Positions 27,253 to 34,644 of a stretch of DNA of 64,000 nucleotides are shown in pieces. This DNA is from Clostridiales bacterium. Lineage in GTDB: Bacteria; Bacillota; Clostridia; Saccharofermentanales; Saccharofermentanaceae. Positions within the stretch are counted from its first letter, which is position 1, and each line of letters opens with the position of its first letter. The translations under genes were made by a program, and so were the position numbers. The notes below the pieces were generated by a model. That model did no database searches. It was not told the DNA's origin and saw only the letters and a list, made by a program, of their open reading frames with translations. The stretch lies in contig JAFRQR010000034.1 of the NCBI GenBank assembly GCA_017428545.1, positions 1-64,000 of the forward strand. The letters are read 5' to 3'.

Positions 27253-27299
27253 ACTGGGATAAAACCGACAAATAGGTCGGATTTATCCCAGTCTTTTTT
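27253..27299 (+). terminator. Terminator after glmS (first unit of the palindrome array)
   Basis: Arms 27253-27269 and 27276-27292 pair over 16 of 17 positions (ACTGGGATAAA...TTTATCCCAGT) with a 6-base loop, and CTTTTTTTTC follows. This is a strong intrinsic terminator and also the best-conserved unit of the repeats that follow. Confidence 0.8.
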
Positions 27300-27584
27300 T
27301 TCTTTGATAGGATAAAAACGCAAAAAACGACGTTTTTATCTCAGCATTTTTCGCGCGGATTGGGATAATTTTTCACAAAACTGAGTTTTTATCTCAGTTT
27401 TGCTCTGATTCTTCGGACAAATAATAGGATAAAACGAGATGAATTAACGTTTTTATCTCAATTGACCTCGTATTTACTGGGATAAGAAACGGATAATCGC
27501 GATTTTTATCTCAGTGACGATCAAAATCATTGGGATAAAAATGCCGATTTTTCAGAACTTATATCAATCCCAGACATCGTGGAG
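27253..27584. repeat. Tandem array of six degenerate palindromes, about 52-base period
   Basis: Six inverted-repeat units built on half sites like TGGGATAAAA and TTTTTATCTCAG start near 27253, 27310, 27361, 27427, 27476 and 27531. The exact 11-mer TTTTTATCTCA occurs at 27333, 27386, 27450 and 27503, and GGATAA opens every unit. Unit loops differ in sequence while the arms keep pairing, often through G-T pairs. No ORF with a ribosome binding site lies in the stretch. It sits between glmS and the promoter of the radical SAM operon. Confidence 0.75.
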
Positions 27585-27621
27585 GGAAAACTCCAAAAGA
27601 GATGTGCGACGAACAGGGGAT

Positions 27622-27663
27622 TTGTCAATTTTTAGTGACAATTATTTTTCTATCGGCTATAAT
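27622..27663 (+). promoter_or_regulatory. Promoter and inverted-repeat operator of the radical SAM operon
   Basis: GTGACA (27635-27640), 17 bases, TATAAT (27658-27663) form a good sigma-A promoter. The inverted repeat TTGTCA (27622-27627) / TGACAA (27636-27641) covers the -35, as expected for a repressor site. A leader of about 185 bases follows; it contains a 6-bp palindrome (27751-27768) and two copies of CATCCAGTGA (27704, 27773). Confidence 0.6.
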
Positions 27664-27854
27664 GAAATTACTTCGGAAAGAAAACAGAGTCCGATTCCAG
27701 CGCCATCCAGTGAATCTTTGCACTCGACGACTTTACATTTAACATCTTGCTTCGTTCTTAGTAACGAAATGACATCCAGTGACATAGACCCGAAGAGAAA
27801 CTGAACTTCTTGTTTTAAGAAAGTCCATTTTGGAACTTTTGAACAGGAGGTATT

Positions 27855-27911
27855 TTGGCGCACGCATTTCAGATGATAGATCTGATGCGAAGAATCGGAG
27901 GGCTGTTATGA
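27855..27911 (+). CDS. Candidate 18-codon leader ORF overlapping the radical SAM start
   Basis: AGGAGG at 27845-27850 is followed 4 bases later by TTG, which opens an 18-codon frame (MAHAFQMIDLMRRIGGLL) whose TGA overlaps the ATG of the radical SAM gene (ATGA). A site this good with no other start to serve suggests real translation and coupling. It has no Cys and no RiPP core features that I can recognise, so a coupling leader is more likely than a precursor peptide. Confidence 0.4.
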   Translation: MAHAFQMIDLMRRIGGLL

Positions 27912-29362
27912 GATTCAGCAGTTATAACATTTTCACTGCTCCTTTATCTAACGGGGAGCACATTCTTCTCAACGGGCTCACAGGTCTCATGGACATGATC
28001 GATGAAGAGGCTTACGAGGTCGTTTCTTCCTATGCTAAGGAAGAATCAATACCTTTGGAGATCATGGACAAAATAGAAGTGATCCGTGACCATTTCCTGG
28101 AACGAGGATATCTGACAGAACTGACACCGGAAGAAGAAGTAGCTAAGGCAGAATCAATAGCTTTTGAACTTAGCTCGAAAAGAGATCCGGACCAGTGGAG
28201 TGTCGTTCTGGTGCCAAATCTCGGCTGTAATTACCGTTGCACTTACTGTTTTGAAAAAGAAGGCGGATATCCTTCTAAGGTAATGACGAAAGAAGAGGTG
28301 GATGCGGTCTTTAAGATCATAAAAGACAAGATCGGTCCGGGAGAGAATATTACCCTTTACGGCGGCGAACCTTTGGCAAAAGAAAACAGGGAATTGATCG
28401 AGTATATCCTGAAAAAGTGCGAAGAAATCGATAACACCTGCTTTGCCGTAACAAACGCTCATGACCTTGAGCACTATATGGACCTTCTCGGAAGAAAAAA
28501 GATCAGTTCTGTGCAGATCACGGTCGATGGCCCCCGCGAGATCCATAACAGCAGAAGGATCGCGCTGGATCGAGAGTCTTCCTACGATAAGATCATGAAG
28601 AATATCGAGACGGCGCTGAAAGAAACAGATGTCTCCGTTTATATGAGGATCAATGTTGATCTGAGGAATTCGCCGTACATCTTAGATCTTCTGGATGATC
28701 TGGATAATAGAGGGATTTTGAATAACCCGTCTTTTGGGGTCCTCGCGAATAACGTAGTGGGCGTCGGCGAATTGACACTTGTGAATGAAGGATTTCAGAA
28801 ACTGAGCGATATTGTTCAGAAGAGGTATCCGAAGATCGATTACGCTTTTTCAGGTAGAGCTTCGGACACAGAAGAACGTTTTTTTCCTGCCGTGAATCTC
28901 GGCCAGAAGATTCCTCTTAGAGTTTCTGTTTGCGGTGCAGACAATAACCTTCGCGTCTTTGCGCCGGAGGGTGCCATATACCCATGCTGGTCCTGTGTCG
29001 GCGGATCTGACGATGTGATCGGTTTCTATGATGAATCCGGCTCGATCCGGTGGAATCCCGAGACAAATGAGAAATGGACCAGGAAAATGGTGGGATACAA
29101 AACGAAATGTATCCGCTGCAGATTCGCTTTTATCTGCGGTGGAGGATGCATCCGGCCGGCTCTTCCGAATGAGGAGTCTGCGAATATCTATGATTGCGAC
29201 TATTACAATAACCAGTTTGAAGATCAGTTGGTGAAATATACCGATTCTTTTCTGGCTGCAGGGAATGATTCATGCCGGAGTACAGAAAGTAAAGGATCTG
29301 TCGGAAATGAAACCCGTGCAGACTATCAACAGAAAAGTAGAGGTGACGAACATGAAAAGTAA
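27908..29362 (+). CDS. Radical SAM/SPASM peptide-maturase-type enzyme
   Basis: A 484-residue radical SAM enzyme. The N-terminal 80 residues (SSYNIFTAPLSNGEHILLNG) resemble the leader-recognition region common in peptide maturases. The cluster motif CNYRCTYC (Cys107, 111, 114) binds the SAM [4Fe-4S]. A C-terminal SPASM domain with many Cys (IYPCWSCVGG; KCIRCRFAFICGGGC; YDCDYY) would hold auxiliary clusters. This layout is typical of enzymes installing thioether or C-C links in ribosomal peptides. The start at 27908 has GGAGGG 7 bases before it. The next gene, a Cys-rich repeat protein, overlaps its 3' end by 11 bases and is the obvious candidate substrate or partner. Confidence 0.85.
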   Translation: MRFSSYNIFTAPLSNGEHILLNGLTGLMDMIDEEAYEVVSSYAKEESIPLEIMDKIEVIRDHFLERGYLTELTPEEEVAKAESIAFELSSKRDPDQWSVVLVPNLGCNYRCTYCFEKEGGYPSKVMTKEEVDAVFKIIKDKIGPGENITLYGGEPLAKENRELIEYILKKCEEIDNTCFAVTNAHDLEHYMDLLGRKKISSVQITVDGPREIHNSRRIALDRESSYDKIMKNIETALKETDVSVYMRINVDLRNSPYILDLLDDLDNRGILNNPSFGVLANNVVGVGELTLVNEGFQKLSDIVQKRYPKIDYAFSGRASDTEERFFPAVNLGQKIPLRVSVCGADNNLRVFAPEGAIYPCWSCVGGSDDVIGFYDESGSIRWNPETNEKWTRKMVGYKTKCIRCRFAFICGGGCIRPALPNEESANIYDCDYYNNQFEDQLVKYTDSFLAAGNDSCRSTESKGSVGNETRADYQQKSRGDEHEK

Positions 29363-29723
29363 CGAGATCAATACAGACATTACTTTGATGAGATCGGAGG
29401 CAGAGACCATTTCCAAGAAACTGGTTGAAGCCGGTATCGATCGAGAGCTGGTGGAGAGAGTGATCGGAAGCAGAGTGCCTGATATATTTGCCGGATGCGG
29501 GAAAGCAGGTAACTGTCATCACTGCGGCGCATGTGATAAATACTTCAGAGCAGCCGCCGAAGGATGTCCTAAAGCGTCGAATTGTGTTCATAAGCATGGA
29601 TGTGACAAATACTTCAGGGCAGCCGGTCCATCGGATATTGAGGAGCTTAGGAAACAGATCCTCGAGAGGAATATCGATATCAAGAAGATCCATCCGAAGG
29701 CCGAGAAGCTTTTCCGCGGTTAA
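29352..29723 (+). CDS. Small Cys-rich protein with two 20-residue repeats (candidate radical SAM substrate)
   Basis: A 123-residue protein that I do not recognise. Residues 49-68 and 72-91 are two copies of C-x5-C-x5-CDKYFRAA; the first copy has an additional Cys (49, 55, 58, 61; then 72, 78, 84). Before them lies a 48-residue helical, charged region that could be a leader; after them a Lys/Glu-rich helix (residues 93-123). The ATG at 29352 follows GAGGTGA; in-frame ATGs at 29307 and 29265 are alternatives. Overlap with the radical SAM gene indicates co-translation. It may be a modified peptide (ranthipeptide-like) or a metal-binding partner; both are inference. Confidence 0.7.
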   Translation: MKSNEINTDITLMRSEAETISKKLVEAGIDRELVERVIGSRVPDIFAGCGKAGNCHHCGACDKYFRAAAEGCPKASNCVHKHGCDKYFRAAGPSDIEELRKQILERNIDIKKIHPKAEKLFRG

Positions 29724-29783
29724 GAAAACATAAAAGGTACGATTTGTACGTAATTCCCTGCAGCCACGTACGAATAGAATAGC

Positions 29784-29820
29784 AAAAGGCCGTCTCGTTT
29801 GAGACGGCCTTTTGTTTTGG
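29784..29820. terminator. Bidirectional terminator between the radical SAM operon and tRNA-Ala
   Basis: A 13-bp perfect stem (29784-29796 with 29801-29813) with a GTTT loop. A-run on the left and T-run on the right (TTTTGTTTT) let it stop both the plus-strand operon and the minus-strand tRNA transcript. Confidence 0.9.
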
Positions 29821-29893
29821 TGGAGCATAGGGGACTTGAACCCCTGACCCCCACACTGCCAGTGTGATGCGCTCCCAACTGCGCTAATGCCCC
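29821..29893 (-). tRNA. tRNA-Ala (anticodon GGC)
   Basis: On the minus strand this 73-base sequence folds as a cloverleaf: 7-bp acceptor (GGGGCAT/ATGCTCC, one G-T), D-arm GCGC/GCGC, anticodon stem TCACA/TGTGG with loop CTGGCAG (anticodon GGC, reading GCC), and T-arm AGGGG-TTCAAGT-CCCCT. The discriminator is A; CCA is not encoded. It is flanked by its own promoter and a shared terminator. Confidence 0.96.
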
Positions 29894-29917
29894 GGATGTC
29901 ATTGTCAGACAAATGAG

Positions 29918-29946
29918 ATTTTATTATGAAACCGCGGTGTTGTCAA
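29918..29946 (-). promoter_or_regulatory. Promoter of tRNA-Ala
   Basis: Minus strand: TTGACA (29941-29946), 17 bases, TAAAAT (29918-29923), 25 bases before the tRNA. Confidence 0.75.
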
Positions 29947-29980
29947 TTCTTCGGGCAAACTAAGCGAGTGGTCACTTTGG

Positions 29981-30009
29981 TTGAAAGAGGTCAAGTATTG
30001 TTGTAAACT
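29981..30009 (+). promoter_or_regulatory. Candidate promoter of the solute-binding lipoprotein
   Basis: TTGAAA (29981-29986), 17 bases, TAAACT (30004-30009), 30 bases before the ATG. Confidence 0.5.
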
Positions 30010-30038
30010 TTATTCTAGATATTTTTGCGGAGGGCAGC

Positions 30039-31496
30039 ATGAAAGCAGGTAAACTTTTAGCTTCGATACTCGTTGTTTCGATGGCGTTACCGATGTGCGC
30101 CTGCAAGCCCACGTCCTCTAAGGAAACAGACGATCCTACGGGGAAAACTTCCGAAAAGAAACCGACAGGAACGGTCACTACAGATACAGAGGTCCCGACG
30201 GATTCGTCCGATGGAACGGAACCTTCCGTGACACCGTCTGTCCCAAGTACCGTTTCTGACGAATCTACGGATCCCCTTGTGATCTACGGATACGATAAAG
30301 ACTTTGAGCAGGTACTCGCCGATTACCTTACGGATATCGAATATGAGTACGTCTATGTCGATCCTTCCTCGTACACTCAGGAATTGAATAATGCGATCGT
30401 ACTGGGTGAGAAGAAGCCGGATCTTTTCATGATGGATGCGGATAATCTCGAAGCCTGGGCCACAAGTGAAAACTCTCTCGGAATCGAGCAGGTCGGTATC
30501 AGCCGGGCGGAGCTTTCGGACCAGTTCCAGTACACATATGACGCAGCCACGACTAATGATAATTCTATAAAAGCACTCGCCTTCGAGCTTCAGCCGGCAG
30601 CGGTCTTCTATAACCGCGCCGAGGCAGAGCAGTTCCTGGGTACGGCAGATCCTTCCAAGGTCGCGCCGATGGTTTCTTCCTGGGATATCCTCCTTGAATA
30701 TGCCAGAGAAGTGAGCATGAATTCCGAAGGCGCGAAGAAACTTATTGCCGACAGGACACAGATCAGCGATGTCTTCTGGGCGGGACATACGAGTTCCTGG
30801 GTCGAAGACGGAGCCGTTAAGACGGATTCTGATTTTGATAAGTATGTCACACTTCAGTCGACGCTTTATCACGAGACGCTGACCATGGATCTTCCGGTGG
30901 GAAGTACCGAATGGCAGCAGGCCGTTAGCGGAGGGCAGTGTGTGCTTTTCTTTGCTTCTCTTAAGACGGCAGCGGATGTGATCGGCTATGTTCCGGGGCA
31001 TAAAGAAGAGGAAGAGCCCACGACGGAGACAAGTGCTGAAGAGGCTCCGGAAAGTACGACGACACCGCCCGAGACCGGATGGTCGATCGTTCCTGCGCCC
31101 ACGCCTTCTTTCGACGGCGGTATGTGGCTGATGGTCGCATCTACTTGTGACAGAAAAGAGTCTTCGGGAAAAGTATTGCGCATGTTCACGATGGATCAGA
31201 CGATACTTACGGAGCTGGCAGTAAAAGGACAGTTCGTAAACAGCATGAGTATCATGGAAAAGTGCGCGGCGGATCCGAACTTTACAAGTGATTTCCTGAA
31301 TGGCCAGAATCCCTATACGATCCTGGTTCCGGAGGCGAAAAAGATCGCGGTCGCTAAGGATATCACCATCCGCAAATATGCGGTCGCTGAGATCGATAAA
31401 CTTCTTCCTGCCTATTATGACGGAGAGATCGAGACGCTGGAGGAACTCAAGGAACTGTTTACTGTCGGCCTATCTGAACTTCTCGGTCTTTCTTAA
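30039..31496 (+). CDS. Extracellular solute-binding lipoprotein (family 1-like)
   Basis: A 485-residue lipoprotein (Cys22 after ALPMCA) with a Thr/Ser/Pro/Asp-rich linker (about 25-80) and then a solute-binding domain: DPLVIYGYDKDFEQVLADYL, KKPDLFMMDADNLEAW, then ELQPAAVFYNR. Around residues 323-357 a Glu/Thr/Pro-rich low-complexity segment is inserted within the binding domain, probably a surface loop. No permease genes adjoin it; it stands alone just upstream of the cellobiose phosphorylase, so a role in cellodextrin uptake is possible but unproven. The SD GGAGGG lies 5 bases before the ATG. Confidence 0.8.
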   Translation: MKAGKLLASILVVSMALPMCACKPTSSKETDDPTGKTSEKKPTGTVTTDTEVPTDSSDGTEPSVTPSVPSTVSDESTDPLVIYGYDKDFEQVLADYLTDIEYEYVYVDPSSYTQELNNAIVLGEKKPDLFMMDADNLEAWATSENSLGIEQVGISRAELSDQFQYTYDAATTNDNSIKALAFELQPAAVFYNRAEAEQFLGTADPSKVAPMVSSWDILLEYAREVSMNSEGAKKLIADRTQISDVFWAGHTSSWVEDGAVKTDSDFDKYVTLQSTLYHETLTMDLPVGSTEWQQAVSGGQCVLFFASLKTAADVIGYVPGHKEEEEPTTETSAEEAPESTTTPPETGWSIVPAPTPSFDGGMWLMVASTCDRKESSGKVLRMFTMDQTILTELAVKGQFVNSMSIMEKCAADPNFTSDFLNGQNPYTILVPEAKKIAVAKDITIRKYAVAEIDKLLPAYYDGEIETLEELKELFTVGLSELLGLS

Positions 31497-31511
31497 AAAT
31501 CCTGTTTTTTC

Positions 31512-31630
31512 TTCGAAAATACGAAACCGTTTTCGAGTGCCTTGCTAATTGCCTTTTGCCGTTTTTGCCCGAAAAACAGGCGTTTTTTACGGTTTTTTCA
31601 CAGCGCGAATCGTTCCGATTTGCGCTTTTC
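31512..31630 (+). terminator. Cluster of three hairpins after the binding-protein gene
   Basis: Three stem-loops follow the stop codon: TCGAAAA/TTTTCGA (about 31513-31537), GCC-TTTTT/AAAAA-GGC (31558-31581) followed by GTTTTTTAC, and an 11-bp stem (31602-31612 with 31616-31626) followed by TTTC. The second is the best terminator; the third overlaps the -35 candidate for cellobiose phosphorylase. Confidence 0.6.
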
Positions 31631-31641
31631 TATTGTATGAT
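31613..31641 (+). promoter_or_regulatory. Candidate promoter of cellobiose phosphorylase
   Basis: TATGAT (31636-31641) with a weak TTCCGA 17 bases upstream, located inside an 11-bp palindrome (31602-31626) that could serve as an operator. Confidence 0.35.
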
Positions 31642-31681
31642 ATACGTACTTGAAATCTAGTCTTAAGGAGGCACATGGCAA

Positions 31682-34162
31682 ATGCAATTCGGACATTTTG
31701 ACGATAAGACACGTGAGTATGTAATTGAAACCCCAAAGACTCCATATCCATGGATCAACTATCTCGGCTCGGAGGCTTTCTTCGGCCTGATCTCCAATAC
31801 GGCAGGCGGCTATAACTTCTATAAGGATGCACGTCTGCGCAGAATTACAAGATACCGCTACAACAACGTCCCGATCGATATGGGCGGACGTTATTTCTAC
31901 ATCAACGACAACGGAACCGTATGGAATCCGGGCTGGTCTCCGGTAAAGACGGAACTCGATTCCTACGAGTGCCGCCACGGTATGGGCTATACCATCATCA
32001 CGGGTAAGAAGAACGATCTCAAAGCTCAGGTCACTTTCTTCGTACCGAACGGATATGACGGAGAAGTCCAGCAGGTCGTTCTTACAAACGAAGGATCTTC
32101 TTCCAAGACCTTCAAGCTCTTCTCATTTGCCGAGTGGTGCCTTTGGGATGCGCAGGATGACTGCACCAACTTCCAGAGAAACTTCTCTACGGGCCGTGTC
32201 GAAGTAGACGGATCCGTTATCTACCACAAGACAGAGTACAGAGACAGACGTAATCACTACGCTTTCTATTCCGTAAACGATGCCATCGACGGTTATGACA
32301 CCGACCGTGATTCCTTTATCGGCCTTTACAACGGATTCAATAATCCGGAAGCTGTCCTTGCCGGCAAGGCAACAGATTCTTTTGCAGACGGCTGGTCTCC
32401 GATCGCTTCCCACTACAAAGAGATCACACTCGCAGCAGGCGAGAGCAAGACGCTCATCTTTATCCTCGGCTATGTCGAGATGCCTGTTGACCAGAAGTTC
32501 GAAGCTGACGGCAAGACGATCAATAAGGTAAAAGCCAAGGCCATGATCGAAAAGTTCGATACACCGGAAAAGGTTGCTGCAGGTCTTGCTGACCTGAAGG
32601 CTTCCTGGGACAAGCTCCTCGGTATCCTCAATGTTTCTACTCCGGATGACAAGGTCGACCGCATGGTCAACATCTGGAACCAGTACCAGTGCATGGTTAC
32701 ATTTAACCTTTCCCGTTCCGCTTCTTATTTCGAATCCGGAATCGGCCGTGGTATGGGCTTCCGTGATTCCAACCAGGATATCCTCGGTTTCGTTCACCAG
32801 ATCCCGGACCGTGCAAAAGAGCGTATCATCGATATCGCTTCCACACAGTTCCCGGACGGCGGATGCTATCACCAGTATCAGCCGCTCACCAAGAAGGGTA
32901 ATGCCGACATCGGCGGTGACTTCTCGGACGACCCGCTCTGGCTGATCCTTTCCGTTTCCGCTTACATCAAGGAAACAGGTGACTGGTCCATCCTTGACGA
33001 GATGGTTCCTTATGACAACGATATGAGCGTTGCACAGACCATGCTCGAGCACCTGAAGGTATCCTTCTATCACATCGTAAACAACCTCGGTCCTCACGGT
33101 CTGCCGCTGGCTATGCGTGCCGACTGGAACGACTGCATCAACCTGTCCTGCTACTCCGATACACCGGGTGAGTCTTTCCAGACATACACCAACCCGAAAT
33201 TCGCAGCAGAGGGCGGTTACTCCAAGGTTGCCGAGTCCGTCATGGTTGCTACACTGTTCACCTACACAGGCCCGAACTATGTTGCGATCCTCAAGCACCT
33301 CGGTAAGGACGATGAGGCAGCAGCAGCTCAGGCTGAGATCGACAAGATGAAGAAGAACATCATGGAGTCTGCATGGGACGGTGACTGGTTCCTCAGAGCC
33401 TATGATGCAAACGGCGAGAAGATGGGATCTAAGGAATGCGAAGAAGGCCAGATCTTCATCGAGCCTCAGGGCTTCGCCATCATGTCTGATGTAGGTAAGG
33501 AGCAGGGCGCTGATAAGAAGACTCTTGCAGCGATCGACGAAAGACTTAACACCAAGTTCGGTCTTGTACTTAACAATCCTGCATTTACCAAGTACTACAT
33601 CCAGTACGGTGAGATCTCCACATATCCGGGCGGATACAAGGAGAATGCCGGTATCTTTACACACAACAATGCATGGATCATCTGCGCAGCTGCTTATGCA
33701 GGTGAGGGTGAACAGGCATTTAAGTACTATTCCGAGATCGCTCCTGCATTTACGGAAGAGACATCCGATATCCACAAGACAGAGCCGTACGTATATGGCC
33801 AGATGATCGGTGGTAAGGATGCAGGTTCCGATATCGGAAGAACAGGAAAGAACTTCGGCCAGGGCAAGAACTCCTGGCTCACAGGTACAGCCGCCTGGAA
33901 CATGGTTGCCATCTCCCAGTACATCCTGGGTGTACATCCTGACTTCGACGGCCTTAAGATCGATCCTTCTATCCCGTCTTCCTGGGATGGATTCACGATC
34001 AACAGAAAATACCGTGGCGCAGAGTACAAGGTAACGATCAAGAACCCGGATCACGTTTGCAAGGGTATCAAGAGCGTAACCGTTGACGGAAATGCGATCG
34101 AAGGAAACATTCTGCCTGTATTCGACGGCGGCGTTCATAACGTTGAAGTCGTAATGGGCTGA
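31682..34162 (+). CDS. Cellobiose phosphorylase (GH94)
   Basis: An 826-residue cytoplasmic enzyme closely resembling clostridial cellobiose phosphorylases: the N-terminus ([10 protein letters not shown], then PYPWINYLG), [18 protein letters not shown] and [15 protein letters not shown] agree with the C. thermocellum protein as I recall it. Catalytic features include [10 protein letters not shown] and ADWNDC (the general-acid Asp at about residue 481). It splits cellobiose with phosphate into glucose-1-phosphate and glucose, conserving the glycosidic bond energy. The SD AAGGAGG is 10 bases from the ATG. Codon use is the strongly biased type, suggesting high expression. Cellodextrin phosphorylase follows after a 480-base leader RNA. 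Confidence 0.94.
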   Translation: MQFGHFDDKTREYVIETPKTPYPWINYLGSEAFFGLISNTAGGYNFYKDARLRRITRYRYNNVPIDMGGRYFYINDNGTVWNPGWSPVKTELDSYECRHGMGYTIITGKKNDLKAQVTFFVPNGYDGEVQQVVLTNEGSSSKTFKLFSFAEWCLWDAQDDCTNFQRNFSTGRVEVDGSVIYHKTEYRDRRNHYAFYSVNDAIDGYDTDRDSFIGLYNGFNNPEAVLAGKATDSFADGWSPIASHYKEITLAAGESKTLIFILGYVEMPVDQKFEADGKTINKVKAKAMIEKFDTPEKVAAGLADLKASWDKLLGILNVSTPDDKVDRMVNIWNQYQCMVTFNLSRSASYFESGIGRGMGFRDSNQDILGFVHQIPDRAKERIIDIASTQFPDGGCYHQYQPLTKKGNADIGGDFSDDPLWLILSVSAYIKETGDWSILDEMVPYDNDMSVAQTMLEHLKVSFYHIVNNLGPHGLPLAMRADWNDCINLSCYSDTPGESFQTYTNPKFAAEGGYSKVAESVMVATLFTYTGPNYVAILKHLGKDDEAAAAQAEIDKMKKNIMESAWDGDWFLRAYDANGEKMGSKECEEGQIFIEPQGFAIMSDVGKEQGADKKTLAAIDERLNTKFGLVLNNPAFTKYYIQYGEISTYPGGYKENAGIFTHNNAWIICAAAYAGEGEQAFKYYSEIAPAFTEETSDIHKTEPYVYGQMIGGKDAGSDIGRTGKNFGQGKNSWLTGTAAWNMVAISQYILGVHPDFDGLKIDPSIPSSWDGFTINRKYRGAEYKVTIKNPDHVCKGIKSVTVDGNAIEGNILPVFDGGVHNVEVVMG

Positions 34163-34189
34163 AGAACAACATTTTATTGATTGGTTACA

Positions 34190-34617
34190 CGTAGTACGGT
34201 CCGTTAAGGCGGATGGGGAAACTCCGCCGGGCCGGAATCGTAAGCCATAGCCGTAACGATCGGCGTCCCTCATCGTACCTGACAGCATTATGCAGAAGGT
34301 GCGGTGGCTCCGCAGATCAGCTATATATGTACGGCACCGTGTTATTTCCGTGGTTACACGGAAGGATAAATCAGACCTTCTGTTTGAGGAGACAGGAACC
34401 GGGATGATTTATTTGAGGGGAAAGCGGTTCTGGGAATATATGGCTGAGATCGGAAAGGTCGTTTGCCCCGATTGTGGATATGTTCGCGAAAGCCCTTAGG
34501 GGATGGGAAATTTCGTGAATCCGGGTGGGGAGGTGCAAGGCTTGTGCCGCAGAACCATCTGTTACACAATCGGGCAACGAAAAGGGATCGGACGAATCTT
34601 ATATAGATCATCCGGTC
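34190..34617 (+). ncRNA. Large structured RNA in the leader of cellodextrin phosphorylase (family not recognised)
   Basis: No gene fits 34163-34644, but the DNA is dense in perfect helices: GTACG/CGTAC (34194, 34274), GGCGGA/TCCGCC (34208, 34223), CCG-ATCGT/ACGATCGG (34232, 34256), CAGAAGGT/ACCTTCTG (34293-34300, 34375-34382) enclosing GCGG/CCGC (34301, 34310) and TTCCGTG/CACGGAA (34346, 34357), CAGGAACCG/CGGTTCTG (34393, 34425), a 13-bp long-range helix with one bulged C (34463-34476, 34565-34577) enclosing a 9-bp helix (34483-34491, 34511-34519) and GGTGCAA/TTGTGCC (34532, 34542), then a terminator. It ends right at the next gene's SD, so it may be a cis-regulatory leader, or a separate ncRNA. 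I see no match to RNase P, tmRNA, T-box, cobalamin or glmS motifs. Confidence 0.65.
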
Positions 34618-34629
34618 TTATTTTTTCTT
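34586..34629 (+). terminator. Intrinsic terminator at the end of the structured leader
   Basis: A stem of about 13 bp (34586-34599 with 34605-34617, one bulged A and G-T pairs, TATAT loop) is followed by TTATTTTTTCTTA. The AGGAGG of cellodextrin phosphorylase begins at 34630, immediately after the T-run, so the terminator controls read-through into that gene. Confidence 0.75.
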
Positions 34630-34644
34630 AGGAGGACAAATACG

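Noticed and set aside
27253..27584. CRISPR array
   Set aside because: Repeat units are imperfect palindromes with diverging sequence and uneven spacing (about 52-65 bases), not identical repeats with fixed spacers, and there are no cas genes.
27514..27804. 96-codon frame over the palindrome array and promoter
   Set aside because: It has no SD, crosses the promoter and operator, and shows no protein-like composition; the opposite-strand 68-codon frame is rejected for the same reasons.
27908..29723. SCIFF/thermocellin-type locus
   Set aside because: SCIFF has a short six-Cys peptide upstream of its maturase; here the Cys-rich protein is downstream, 123 residues long and has repeats of another pattern.
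32123..34288. 721-codon open frame antisense to cellobiose phosphorylase
   Set aside because: No ribosome site; composition follows the antisense of a highly biased gene. The same applies to long antisense frames over 34618-36051 and 14305-15666.
34190..34617. RNase P RNA, tmRNA, T-box or cobalamin riboswitch
   Set aside because: The conserved RNase P blocks, a tmRNA tRNA-like end with tag ORF, the T-box GGGUGGNACCGCG and the cobalamin box were looked for and not found. Short look-alikes (CCGCAGAACC, GGGTGGGG) are not in the right context.
34525..34644. 40-codon N-terminal extension of cellodextrin phosphorylase
   Set aside because: It overlaps the structured RNA and its terminator; the SD at 34630 and similarity to family N-termini support the start at 34645.
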